Shown: one piece after another, positions 7,939 to 13,647 of the stretch
Numbering within the stretch: position 1 is the first letter of the stretch
Layout: each line of letters begins with the position of its first letter
From: a bacterium
Lineage (GTDB): Bacteria > Desulfobacterota > UBA8473
Length of the DNA stretch: 13,647 nt
Reading direction: 5' to 3'
NCBI GenBank assembly: GCA_009773075.1
Contig: WOUX01000033.1
Coordinates: forward strand, 1 to 13,647
Position numbers and translations under genes: made by a program
Notes under the pieces: model-generated
What the model was told of the DNA's origin: nothing
Database searches by the model: none
Seen by the model: only the letters and a program-made list of their open reading frames with translations

Positions 7939-8780
7939 CTATAATATGCTGAAACCAGCTCGGCACAGAATAGTAGAATGCACGAAGAGTAAAATACCCA
8001 TAATACTAAAATTATCATAGCTTCAAGTGATCCATAAACTATCCCATAATTGGGATTTCTGCCTAGATACCATGCTAATATGTATTTGGCAACTTCCCAT
8101 AGGAAGGCATATAAGGTTCCTCCAACCATACAGTACTTAAGCGGGATCTTGGTATTGGGAATAACTTTAAATAGCAATATAAAGGCAGAAGCTATTAACA
8201 AGTATGGGAATACGTACCTGATAAGCACACTACCGGCAAAAAGGATATGCAGGTCAGTTCCAAATACAATAAAGGTATCTACCTTCTCTAAAGCCTTTCC
8301 TAATGTGGTTATTAGTATTGAAGTGGTCAGGATAACACAGCCAACGGGTATCATTGTAAATGCCAATAGTTTTGAATAAAAAAAGTGCCTCTTCTTCTTT
8401 ACTTTGAATACAGTATTCAATGCAAACTCCAGTGAGGTGAATATTAGGCCGGCTGTCCAAATTAGAGACAGTACTCCAACCCAACCCAGCACTTCACTTT
8501 TATTCATTATCCTTTTTGTCTCCTCGAAAACCATCGTATCTATTTGTGGAATAAGCTCTCTGGTAAAAGACACAGCAGCCCTGTATACATCTTCCGAGGA
8601 ACCAAGTATATATCCCGTCAATGATAAGAGAAGAAAAAAGAAAGGGATCAAGGATAGGATTGAATAGAAGGCTATGGCAGCTGAAAGATTCAACCCCCCG
8701 TTTAGTCTGTAGGATCGAAAGGATTCGATAATTATATCCCAGAAGCTTCTAGAATAATAAATAATATCGCTCTTAAACAT
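7902..8780 (-). CDS. YihY/BrkB family inner-membrane protein
   Basis: Polytopic membrane protein of the YihY/BrkB family, once annotated as 'ribonuclease BN' (that activity belongs to a different protein). The family's molecular function is unsettled; envelope or transport roles are usually proposed. About six membrane segments are visible near residues 33-60, 97-122, 138-160, 183-206, 217-240 and 249-275. Family signatures include LSAAIAFYSILSLIPF (32-47), the KVIPNTKIPLK loop (205-215) and NPNYGIVYGSLEAMIILVLW (242-261). The 292-aa length matches E. coli YihY, so the membrane part is complete. The ATG is fixed because an in-frame TAA lies just upstream; AGGAG is only 1 nt away and overlaps the nadA stop region, suggesting coupled translation. 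The start lies 4 nt after nadA. The last codons overlap the upstream-open part of the CNB frame. Confidence 0.9.
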   Translation of the reverse strand: MFKSDIIYYSRSFWDIIIESFRSYRLNGGLNLSAAIAFYSILSLIPFFFLLLSLTGYILGSSEDVYRAAVSFTRELIPQIDTMVFEETKRIMNKSEVLGWVGVLSLIWTAGLIFTSLEFALNTVFKVKKKRHFFYSKLLAFTMIPVGCVILTTSILITTLGKALEKVDTFIVFGTDLHILFAGSVLIRYVFPYLLIASAFILLFKVIPNTKIPLKYCMVGGTLYAFLWEVAKYILAWYLGRNPNYGIVYGSLEAMIILVLWVFYSSCILLFCAELVSAYYRRDVTLLKKAFI

Positions 8781-8784
8781 ACTC

Positions 8785-9672
8785 CTATTCCATTAGAACC
8801 TGGTCTCGGGGGACGGCCAGCATCCTATCAAGGGCTTCCTTAGCTGGGATCCTTGTTCTTTCTGGGACATTTACTACATTCTTCATCTCTACTATGGCAT
8901 TTAAAACACTCTTCAGCGTAGTTAATTTCATGTTTGGGCAGATCAAACTTTTTGAGGCAAGAATGAACTTCTTCTCAGGGTTATCTTTTTTTAATCGGTA
9001 TAGTATTCCCATCTCAGTGCCTATTATGAACTCCTCGTTGTCTGTCTTTTTGGCATATTCATACATACCTGAGGTGCTGCAAATATGATCCGCCAGTTCA
9101 AGTACAGGAGGCCTGCATTCTGGATGAGCCACAAACAGGGCACTGGGGTGTTTTGCTTTAACTTCCAACACCTCCTGCACCTTCAGCCGATCATGGGTAG
9201 GGCAATAGCCTTCCCACCAAAGAACCTTTTTATCGGTAAACCTTGATGCGTATTTTGCCAGGTTCTTATCAGGGGTCATCAATACTGTGTCACTTTTTAC
9301 AGAGTTCACCACACGGACAGCATTAGCGGACGTGCAGCAGATATCACTTTCGGCCTTTACTTCAGCCGACGAATTGACATAGGTAACAACGGCAGCTTCA
9401 GGGTTTTCTCTCCTTTTAGCTACAAGAATATCGGCAGAAATCATTGTTTTGTCAGGAGATAGAATAGAAGCGCTTTCAGCCATAAAATGGACGCCACAGA
9501 AGACTATAACATCACAATCCGTTTTAGAAGCTTCTATACTTAAGCCCAGAGAATCACCGGTAAAATCAGCCAATTCTTGAATTTCATCCCTTTGATAATT
9601 ATGTGCCAGCAGAATACCGTTTTTCTCTTTTAAGAGTCGTTTTATCTCCCTTTGCAGCTCAATATTTTCCAA
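8785..9672 (-). CDS. nadA: Quinolinate synthase NadA, apparently lacking one Fe-S ligand segment
   Basis: NadA condenses iminoaspartate with dihydroxyacetone phosphate to quinolinate, in de novo NAD synthesis, using a [4Fe-4S] cluster held by three cysteines. Family motifs present are LLAHNYQ (21-27), GVHFMAE (60-66), YVNSSAEVKAESD (98-110), TSANA (114-118), GYCPTH (155-160), HPECRP (183-188), GTEMG (218-222) and ICPNMK (244-249). C157 and C245 match the second and third cluster ligands. Between T76 and M77, where homologues carry roughly VLLPD..AGCPMAD with the first ligand, the protein jumps directly from DKT to MISADIL with the frame kept. The 295-aa length is short by a similar amount. 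The other domains are intact, so either the enzyme is impaired or the sequence has a small deletion or assembly error. The start is TTG, supported by GAGGGGG 4 nt upstream. First gene of the - strand unit; nadB and nadC are not in the window. Confidence 0.93.
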   Translation of the reverse strand: MENIELQREIKRLLKEKNGILLAHNYQRDEIQELADFTGDSLGLSIEASKTDCDVIVFCGVHFMAESASILSPDKTMISADILVAKRRENPEAAVVTYVNSSAEVKAESDICCTSANAVRVVNSVKSDTVLMTPDKNLAKYASRFTDKKVLWWEGYCPTHDRLKVQEVLEVKAKHPSALFVAHPECRPPVLELADHICSTSGMYEYAKKTDNEEFIIGTEMGILYRLKKDNPEKKFILASKSLICPNMKLTTLKSVLNAIVEMKNVVNVPERTRIPAKEALDRMLAVPRDQVLME

Positions 9673-9731
9673 CCTACCCCCTCTATTTGTCTGTGGTCCA
9701 TCATCAGGATTAGTGTGGTACTCTGCAATTA

Positions 9732-9760
9732 AAGCTATCTTAAATCTAACCTTTTGTCAA
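9732..9760 (-). promoter_or_regulatory. Candidate sigma-70 promoter for nadA and the downstream - strand genes
   Basis: A perfect -35 TTGACA (9760-9755) is followed after 17 nt by TAGCTT (9737-9732), a mediocre -10. The predicted start near 9725 would give a leader of about 50 nt before the nadA TTG. Position and spacing are right for driving the six-gene unit; the -10 is the weak point. Confidence 0.5.
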
Positions 9761-9835
9761 TTCAAAAACTCCGAACTGCCCCAATCAGTTCTACGGAAAG
9801 ATTCCTTCTCTCAAGCAATAGTACCCAAATGTTTT

Positions 9836-9871
9836 TTGTTTTAAAACACAATATTCTGTGATATATATACT
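9836..9871 (+). promoter_or_regulatory. Candidate promoter for yebC-ruvCAB with overlapping palindrome
   Basis: TTGTTT (9836-9841) and an extended -10, TG-A-TATATA (9859-9867), overlapping TATACT (9866-9871), form a plausible but imperfect sigma-70 promoter. The TGTTTTAAAACA palindrome covers the -35 area and CACA-N6-TGTG covers the spacer, so a repressor could act here. The SOS regulator LexA is a natural idea for ruv genes, but neither palindrome is a recognisable LexA box. Confidence 0.35.
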
Positions 9872-9955
9872 TTGTAAAGCCATACGGATTAAAGAGGTCA
9901 AGGATTCGAGTGAAACAAATAGAAGGCGTAAGACGCTAGAGTTTAGGAGGCTTCA

Positions 9956-10708
9956 GTGTCTGGACATTCAAAATGGAGTACCATCAAACGTAAGAAGGGT
10001 AAAGAGGATGCAAAGAGGGGAAGAATATTTACAAAATTAATAAGGGAGATAACTGTTGCTGCCCGAACAGGAGGAGGCGATGCTGAAGGGAATCCTCGCT
10101 TGAGAACTGCCATTCTCAATGCCAAAACTCAGAATATGCCAGCTGAAAATATAGAGAGGGCCATCAAACGAGGTACCGGGGAATTAGAAGGCATTATCTA
10201 TGAAGAGCTTACATATGAGGGATATGGCCCAGGAGGGGCTGCTGTGCTGGTAGATATATTGACTGACAACAAAAAGAGGACAGTAGCAGATATAAGGCAT
10301 GCATTCTCTAAAAATAACGGGAACCTGGCAGAAACAGGGAGTGTTGCATGGGTCTTCGATAAAAAAGGGATAATAGTATTCGATAAAAACAAGGTAGAAG
10401 AAGATAAACTGATAGATTTAGCCCTTGAAGCCGGTGCAGAGGACGTACGAGAAGGAGAAAACGAGTATGATGTCATAATGGCATCAGGAGACTTTGAAAA
10501 AGTGAAAGAGGCTATTGATAAGGCAAACTTGAATTATGAACTGGCCGAGATCAGTATGGTTCCAAAGAATACAGTCAAGCTGGATGAGAAAAATGCCCAA
10601 CAGATACTCAGGCTTATGGAAATGCTGGAAGAAAGTGATGACGTTCAAAGGGTTTACTCCAACTTTGATATCCCAGATAAGATTATGGAAAAGTTAAGCA
10701 CTTCTTAG
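9956..10708 (+). CDS. YebC/PmpR family protein (TACO1-like)
   Basis: Member of the YebC/TACO1 family. Family members have been described as DNA-binding transcription regulators (PmpR-like) and as translation factors that ease ribosome stalling at proline-rich stretches; the sequence cannot decide between these. The N-terminus SGHSKWSTIKRKKG (2-15) is the family signature. It is followed by GRIFTKLIREITVAARTGGG (22-41), NPRLRTAI, the MPAENIERAIKRG block (61-73) and YEGYGPGGAAVLVD (87-100). The 250-aa length matches the family exactly. The GTG start is fixed by AGGAGG 5 nt upstream and by the conserved N-terminus. It leads the ruvCAB cluster with 65 nt before ruvC, a common bacterial arrangement. 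The paralogue subgroup is uncertain, so no symbol is given. Confidence 0.95.
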   Translation: MSGHSKWSTIKRKKGKEDAKRGRIFTKLIREITVAARTGGGDAEGNPRLRTAILNAKTQNMPAENIERAIKRGTGELEGIIYEELTYEGYGPGGAAVLVDILTDNKKRTVADIRHAFSKNNGNLAETGSVAWVFDKKGIIVFDKNKVEEDKLIDLALEAGAEDVREGENEYDVIMASGDFEKVKEAIDKANLNYELAEISMVPKNTVKLDEKNAQQILRLMEMLEESDDVQRVYSNFDIPDKIMEKLSTS

Positions 10709-10773
10709 CTCCTGACCCTTCTCCTAATTTCAAGTAGTTATAAAAATCCCGATACATTAAGACAGGGAGTAAT

Positions 10774-11268
10774 ATGAGGATATTGGGGATTGACCCGGGA
10801 GTTTCGGTTACTGGTTATGGTATAGTTGAAGAACTTGGGGGCAGGCTTCTCCATATTAATAATGGGGGCATATCGGCTTCCTTAAATAATTCATTCCCCT
10901 ACTGTTTAAAGGAGATTTATGCTGATTTAGAAAAGGTTATCTCCGATTACTCCCCCAATGTTATGGCCATTGAAAATCTGTTTTTCCACAAAAACGTAAA
11001 GACAGCACTAAAGTTGGGACATACCAGAGGAGTAGCAATATTAACGGCACTTAATGCCGGATTGGATGTGTATGAATACAGTCCCATGGAGATCAAACAG
11101 GCAGTAGTTGGCTATGGAAGGGCCACTAAGGATCAAATACAGATAATGGTGAAAGAACTCCTGAACCTTCCTGAGATTGTTCCCTTTGATCCCTCCGATG
11201 CTCTCGCTGTGGCCATCTGCCATATACACTCTATAAATATGAGGGAAGCCTTAAAAAAGTCAATATGA
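10774..11268 (+). CDS. ruvC: Holliday junction resolvase RuvC
   Basis: Dimeric endonuclease that cuts Holliday junctions symmetrically, working with the RuvAB branch migration motor. The RNase-H-like fold starts MRILGIDPG, with catalytic D7. The other acidic residues match E67 (AIENLFF), D139 and D142 (FDPSDALAVAICH), the expected D-E-D-D set. GYGRATKDQIQ (113-123) is the conserved basic segment before the last helices. The 164-aa length is normal and the protein is complete. GGGAG lies 4 nt before the ATG. The last four bases (ATGA) overlap the start of ruvA, indicating coupled translation. No separate terminator lies between yebC and ruvC, so all may be co-transcribed. Confidence 0.97.
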   Translation: MRILGIDPGVSVTGYGIVEELGGRLLHINNGGISASLNNSFPYCLKEIYADLEKVISDYSPNVMAIENLFFHKNVKTALKLGHTRGVAILTALNAGLDVYEYSPMEIKQAVVGYGRATKDQIQIMVKELLNLPEIVPFDPSDALAVAICHIHSINMREALKKSI

Positions 11269-11870
11269 TTGCTCAGATTCATGGAATATTGGTTCATAAG
11301 TCCCTCGATCATCTAATCGTTGATGTTAACGGTGTAGGCTATAAAGTTCATATCCCCCTTTCTACCTTTTATCAACTTCCTGAAATAGATAGTACTGTTA
11401 AACTAAACACGTATACCCATGTTCGGGAAGACCTTCTCCATCTGTATGGTTTTTTTACCAGGCAAGAGAGGGACGTCTTTCAGCTCTTAATAGGCGTCTC
11501 CGGTATAGGACCCAGGTTAGCTATTAATATCCTTTCAGGAATTCCAGTGGGGGACATCTGTAAGGCATTATCAGAAGGAAACGCAAGTAGGTTAAGTGCT
11601 GCCCCAGGGGTTGGAAAAAAGACGGCAGAGAGAATGGTATTAGAGCTTAGAGATAAAATCGGGACGATACCCTTTTCAGAGAAACCTCCAATTGCAGCAG
11701 AAGCAGACAGGGGAGAGGTTGAGAGAGATGTTATCTCGGCACTAATAAACCTGGGTTATAAAAAGGCGGTGGCGGAAAATGCCCTGGAAATGGCTAAAAA
11801 CACCCTAAAAACCGATACCTCAGTCCTTGAGGACTTGTTAAAAGAGGCATTAAGGGTGTTATCAAAATAA
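11265..11870 (+). CDS. ruvA: Holliday junction branch migration protein RuvA
   Basis: Tetrameric protein that binds the open Holliday junction and loads RuvB rings. Domain I (about 1-62) is the OB-fold, beginning MIAQIHGILV and ending VREDLLHLYGF, with the acidic pin E55-D56 that helps separate strands. Domain II has two helix-hairpin-helix elements: LLIGVSGIGPRLAINIL (74-90) and LSAAPGVGKKTAERMVLEL (110-128). After a flexible linker (about 133-152), domain III (about 153-200) is the three-helix RuvB contact. The 201-aa length is close to E. coli RuvA. The ATG lies in the ATGA overlap with ruvC; 27 nt separate it from ruvB. Confidence 0.97.
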   Translation: MIAQIHGILVHKSLDHLIVDVNGVGYKVHIPLSTFYQLPEIDSTVKLNTYTHVREDLLHLYGFFTRQERDVFQLLIGVSGIGPRLAINILSGIPVGDICKALSEGNASRLSAAPGVGKKTAERMVLELRDKIGTIPFSEKPPIAAEADRGEVERDVISALINLGYKKAVAENALEMAKNTLKTDTSVLEDLLKEALRVLSK

Positions 11871-11897
11871 CGTCTTATATATATAGGTGGGTATGGT

Positions 11898-12917
11898 ATG
11901 ACAAAACGGGATGTTACCCCGGAATCTCATGAAGAGGATGTGTATTACGACACTAGCCTTAGGCCTAAAGTGTTGGATGAATATATAGGTCAGGAAAAGA
12001 TCAAGGAAAACCTCAAGGTATTTATTCAAGCAGCGAAGGAGAGAGGCGAAGCACTGGACCATGTATTGCTCTATGGACCTCCAGGACTGGGCAAGACTAC
12101 CCTGGCGTACATAATATCCGAGGAAATGAATACCAATATCAAGGCTACATCAGGCCCGGTAATTGAACGACCCGGAGACCTGGCAGCTATCCTTACCAAT
12201 CTTCAAGAGCATGATGTGCTGTTTGTTGATGAAGTACACCGACTGAATCATGTGGTTGAGGAGATTCTTTATCCTGCCATGGAAGACTATAAGCTGGATA
12301 TAATCATCGGACAGGGTCCAAGTGCCAGGTCTATAAAGCTGGATATCCCCAGGTTTACCCTCGTAGGGGCAACAACCAGAGCAGGGTTGCTCACCTCTCC
12401 GCTTAGAGACAGATTCGGGGTAATCGCTAGGCTTGATTTTTATTCACCTAACGAGCTTCAAACCATCATCCACCGTTCATCTGGAATCCTGAACATAAAA
12501 ATTGAACCTGCCGGTGCCATAGAGATAGCAAAAAGAGCCAGAGGCACTCCGAGAATAGCCAACCGACTACTTCGAAGGATTAGAGACTATGCCCAGGTAA
12601 GGGCAAAGGGAGTAATTACCGAAGAGGTAGCAAATGAAGCTCTGAATATGCTTGAGGTAGATCAGAAGGGATTTGACAAGATGGATCAAAAGATCCTTTT
12701 GACCATAATCGATAAGTTTGGTGGAGGCCCTGTAGGAGTTGATACCCTGTCTGCCGCTGTTAATGAGGCAAAAGATACCATTGAGGATGTTTATGAGCCT
12801 TTTTTAATCCAGGAAGGGTATCTCTCTCGTACCCCAAGGGGCAGGGTAGCTACAGAACAGGCATTTAAACACTTTGGAAGGGATTTCAAAGTGGCTATGC
12901 AAGGAAGGTTGTTTTAA
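11898..12917 (+). CDS. ruvB: Holliday junction branch migration ATPase RuvB
   Basis: Hexameric AAA+ motor that drives branch migration with RuvA. LRPKVLDEYIGQEKIKENL (21-39) is the conserved N-terminal segment. Walker A is GPPGLGKTT (60-68), Walker B is VLFVDEVHRLN with D111 and E112, sensor 1 is GATTRAG (157-163), and the arginine-finger region is SPLRDRFG (167-174). The RuvA-contacting beta-hairpin lies near 130-148. The sensor-2/lid region includes ARGTPRIANRLLRRIRD, and the C-terminal winged helix ends YLSRTPRGRVAT. The 339-aa length is typical. The ATG at 11898 has AGGTGGG 6 nt upstream; an ATG 5 nt earlier is out of frame. The next gene starts 16 nt after its stop. Confidence 0.98.
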   Translation: MTKRDVTPESHEEDVYYDTSLRPKVLDEYIGQEKIKENLKVFIQAAKERGEALDHVLLYGPPGLGKTTLAYIISEEMNTNIKATSGPVIERPGDLAAILTNLQEHDVLFVDEVHRLNHVVEEILYPAMEDYKLDIIIGQGPSARSIKLDIPRFTLVGATTRAGLLTSPLRDRFGVIARLDFYSPNELQTIIHRSSGILNIKIEPAGAIEIAKRARGTPRIANRLLRRIRDYAQVRAKGVITEEVANEALNMLEVDQKGFDKMDQKILLTIIDKFGGGPVGVDTLSAAVNEAKDTIEDVYEPFLIQEGYLSRTPRGRVATEQAFKHFGRDFKVAMQGRLF

Positions 12918-12933
12918 GCAAAGAGGATTTAAA

Positions 12934-13341
12934 ATGAATTCCAGTAACAACCACAGGCTAAGAAATTTTCTATTATGTTCATTCAGCATCTTGATGGTCT
13001 TACTTTCCACTGACTTATCAATAGCTAAACAGGTAACCTTTGAAAGAGAGTATACCTACCAGGCGAGTGAGGCTGACAGTAAACTTTCATGCAGGGCTAT
13101 TGCTTTAGAACAAGTGAAAAGGCTGCTTTTGGAGGAGTTGGGGACATATCTTGAGAGCATGACAGAGGTAAGGGATTTTAATCTGACAAAGGACCAGATA
13201 ATAACCCTGACAGCAGGGATAGTAAGGACAGAGATAGTGAAAGAGACATGGGATGGTAAGACATTCTGGCTGAAGGCTAAGATTAAAGCTGACCCTGATG
13301 ATGGGAATTCGGGGGACACAATACTTAATTCTTCAAAATAG
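12934..13341 (+). CDS. Small exported protein of unknown function, apparently truncated at the 3' end
   Basis: I cannot name this 135-aa protein. Residues 1-31 form a signal peptide: basic N-terminus, a hydrophobic core at about 11-29, and a likely cut after LSIA. The mature part is a small alpha/beta domain. QASEADSKLSCRAIALEQVK (43-62) followed by LLLEELGTYLES, LTKDQIITLTAGIV and WDGKTFWLKAKIKADPDD resembles the N-terminal exported domain I recall in larger multi-domain proteins of deltaproteobacterial type. In those the chain continues; here residues 124-135 (GNSGDTILNSSK) are encoded by what looks like a repeat arm. The ATG at 12934 is chosen because AGAGG lies 7 nt upstream and the signal peptide follows at once; the frame is open further upstream, but only within ruvB. 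It may be co-transcribed with ruvB, 16 nt upstream. Confidence 0.7.
   Translation: MNSSNNHRLRNFLLCSFSILMVLLSTDLSIAKQVTFEREYTYQASEADSKLSCRAIALEQVKRLLLEELGTYLESMTEVRDFNLTKDQIITLTAGIVRTEIVKETWDGKTFWLKAKIKADPDDGNSGDTILNSSK
13303..13340. repeat. REP-like repeat arm forming the 3' end of the exported-protein gene
   Basis: GGGAATTCGGGGGACACAATACTTAATTC begins immediately after the conserved part of the reading frame (as sub-blocks, GGGAATTCGGGGGACA and CAATACTTAATTC). From memory, this sequence resembles one arm of long inverted repeats scattered through deltaproteobacterial genomes, often beside REP-associated tyrosine transposases. No opposite arm is visible downstream in the window. Recognition rests on recall and was not searched. 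Confidence 0.4.
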
Positions 13342-13342
13342 T

Positions 13343-13371
13343 TTGTGGTCTCATATTTGTAAGTGTGTAAT
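13343..13371 (+). promoter_or_regulatory. Candidate promoter for the right-edge antitoxin-like gene
   Basis: TTGTGG (13343-13348), a 17-nt spacer and TGTAAT (13366-13371) fit a sigma-70 promoter with one or two mismatches per box. A start near 13378 would place the inverted repeat 13386-13418 in the leader of the last gene. Confidence 0.35.
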
Positions 13372-13385
13372 AATATTAGCAAGTT

Positions 13386-13418
13386 CGCCTAACCAGTCAC
13401 TACCTTTGTCGTTAGGCG
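13386..13418. repeat. Inverted repeat CGCCTAAC/GTTAGGCG, resembling recombination half-sites
   Basis: Perfect 8-bp arms (13386-13393 and 13411-13418) flank a 17-nt spacer. GCCTAAC fits RYYYAAC and GTTAGGC fits GTTRRRY, the outer core sites of integron attC elements, in the correct order. At 33 bp in total it is shorter than known attC sites (about 55 bp or more) and lacks visible inner L boxes. No T-run follows on either strand, so a terminator is unlikely. It may be a degenerate cassette boundary, an operator or a leader hairpin. Confidence 0.4.
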
Positions 13419-13443
13419 TTGAAAGAAGGAGGGAAATGCAAAA

Positions 13444-13647
13444 ATGTTGACATCAAAAAAACAACCAGAAAAATCTCAATCTATGACAATCAGCGCGGCA
13501 GAGGCGTTTTATCGGGTATTTCGTGCATTGCCGAAAAAAGACCGACTGACCGTCGCACAATACATTCTAGAGGATGAAGATATTCGACGTAGTTTTGACA
13601 AGCTTGAAATCCCGAATGAAACGACTTTGAAAGCATTTGCCGAAGAC
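13444..13647 (+). CDS. Antitoxin-like small protein, cut by the window end
   Basis: The reading frame opens at ATG 13444 and is still open at the last base; 68 codons are visible. AAGGAGGG (13426-13433) lies 10 nt upstream of the start. An ATG at codon 14 is an alternative start and gives MTISAAEAFYRVFRALPKKD, closer to how I recall homologues beginning. The sequence (helix AEAFYRVFRALPKKDRL, then VAQYILEDEDIRR, then IPNETTLKAFAED) resembles small antitoxin-type proteins found upstream of RelE/YoeB-like toxins. This is recall, and no toxin is in the window to confirm it. All five arginines use CGN codons, while the neighbouring genes mainly use AGA/AGG, which suggests a different origin. A 5-codon mini-ORF (ATGCAAAAATGTTGA, 13436-13450) overlaps the start. 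Confidence 0.6.
   Translation, partial: MLTSKKQPEKSQSMTISAAEAFYRVFRALPKKDRLTVAQYILEDEDIRRSFDKLEIPNETTLKAFAED

Larger units (their letters stand above)
9673..9955. other. Divergent intergenic region between nadA and yebC
   Basis: This 283-bp gap is the only sizeable non-coding region and the only divergent start in the window. It holds the nadA promoter candidate, a perfect 12-bp palindrome TGTTTTAAAACA (9837-9848), and the overlapping CACA-N6-TGTG arms (9847-9860), next to an A/T-rich extended -10 facing yebC. No tRNA, riboswitch or convincing small gene is seen; the short ORFs here lack family features. No known NAD-regulator site is recognised. Confidence 0.6.

Noticed and set aside
8050..8379. 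109-codon + strand ORF opposite the BrkB-like gene
   Set aside because: Antisense to well-conserved membrane segments; no independent coding evidence.
9673..9955. A riboswitch or NAD-regulator site ahead of nadA
   Set aside because: No recognisable conserved riboswitch elements or known operator consensus could be found by eye.
9858..10040. 60-codon ORF overlapping the yebC promoter and start
   Set aside because: Runs out of frame through the conserved YebC N-terminus; no protein features.
12874..12933. Upstream extension of the exported-protein gene into ruvB
   Set aside because: It would put 20 polar residues before the signal peptide and overlap ruvB by 44 nt, while ATG 12934 has a proper AGAGG spacing.
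13386..13418. Reading the CGCCTAAC/GTTAGGCG repeat as an intrinsic terminator
   Set aside because: The loop is 17 nt and no T-run follows on either strand; the stem lies inside the likely leader of the next gene.

Overview
The window looks like chromosomal DNA from an AT-rich, Gram-negative bacterium. The yebC-ruvC-ruvA-ruvB cluster, the mfd-surA-pdxA run, and a periplasmic SurA-type chaperone with a signal peptide all fit the old Deltaproteobacteria (Desulfobacterota and relatives). This is inferred from gene order and protein style only; no marker here fixes the genus.

Layout. Positions 1-126 hold a possible upstream gene end and a tiny leader-like ORF. They are followed on the + strand by a site-2-type membrane metalloprotease (127-747) and a GalT/HIT-family nucleotidyltransferase (813-1862). 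From 9672 down to 1859 six genes lie on the - strand with small gaps, apparently one transcription unit: nadA (NAD synthesis), a BrkB/YihY membrane protein, a cyclic-nucleotide-binding domain (CNB) protein, mfd (transcription-coupled repair), a SurA-like foldase and pdxA (vitamin B6 synthesis). The pdxA and GalT-like genes converge, and their stop codons overlap inside one TTAA. A 283-bp divergent promoter region (9673-9955) separates nadA from a + strand cluster: yebC, ruvC, ruvA and ruvB (Holliday-junction processing), then a small secreted protein (12934-13341). The last ~300 bp differ in character: an inverted repeat resembling integron-type recombination half-sites, then the start of an antitoxin-like gene with different arginine codon use that runs off the window end.

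Most genes are intact housekeeping genes, and no wholly new multi-gene system is evident. Four points deserve a second look. (1) NadA appears to lack about 14 residues that normally carry the first of its three [4Fe-4S]-ligating cysteines. (2) The CNB reading frame has no usable start for the first part of its domain and overlaps the 3' end of the BrkB gene. A GTTAAAG heptamer with a dnaX-like upstream AAGGGA suggests a possible -1 frameshift fusion, although an indel is the simpler alternative. (3) The secreted protein's C-terminus appears to be supplied by a REP-like repeat arm. (4) The right edge looks like the border of a mobile or cassette-like segment. No rRNA, tRNA, CRISPR array, complete insertion sequence or convincing intrinsic terminator was seen.
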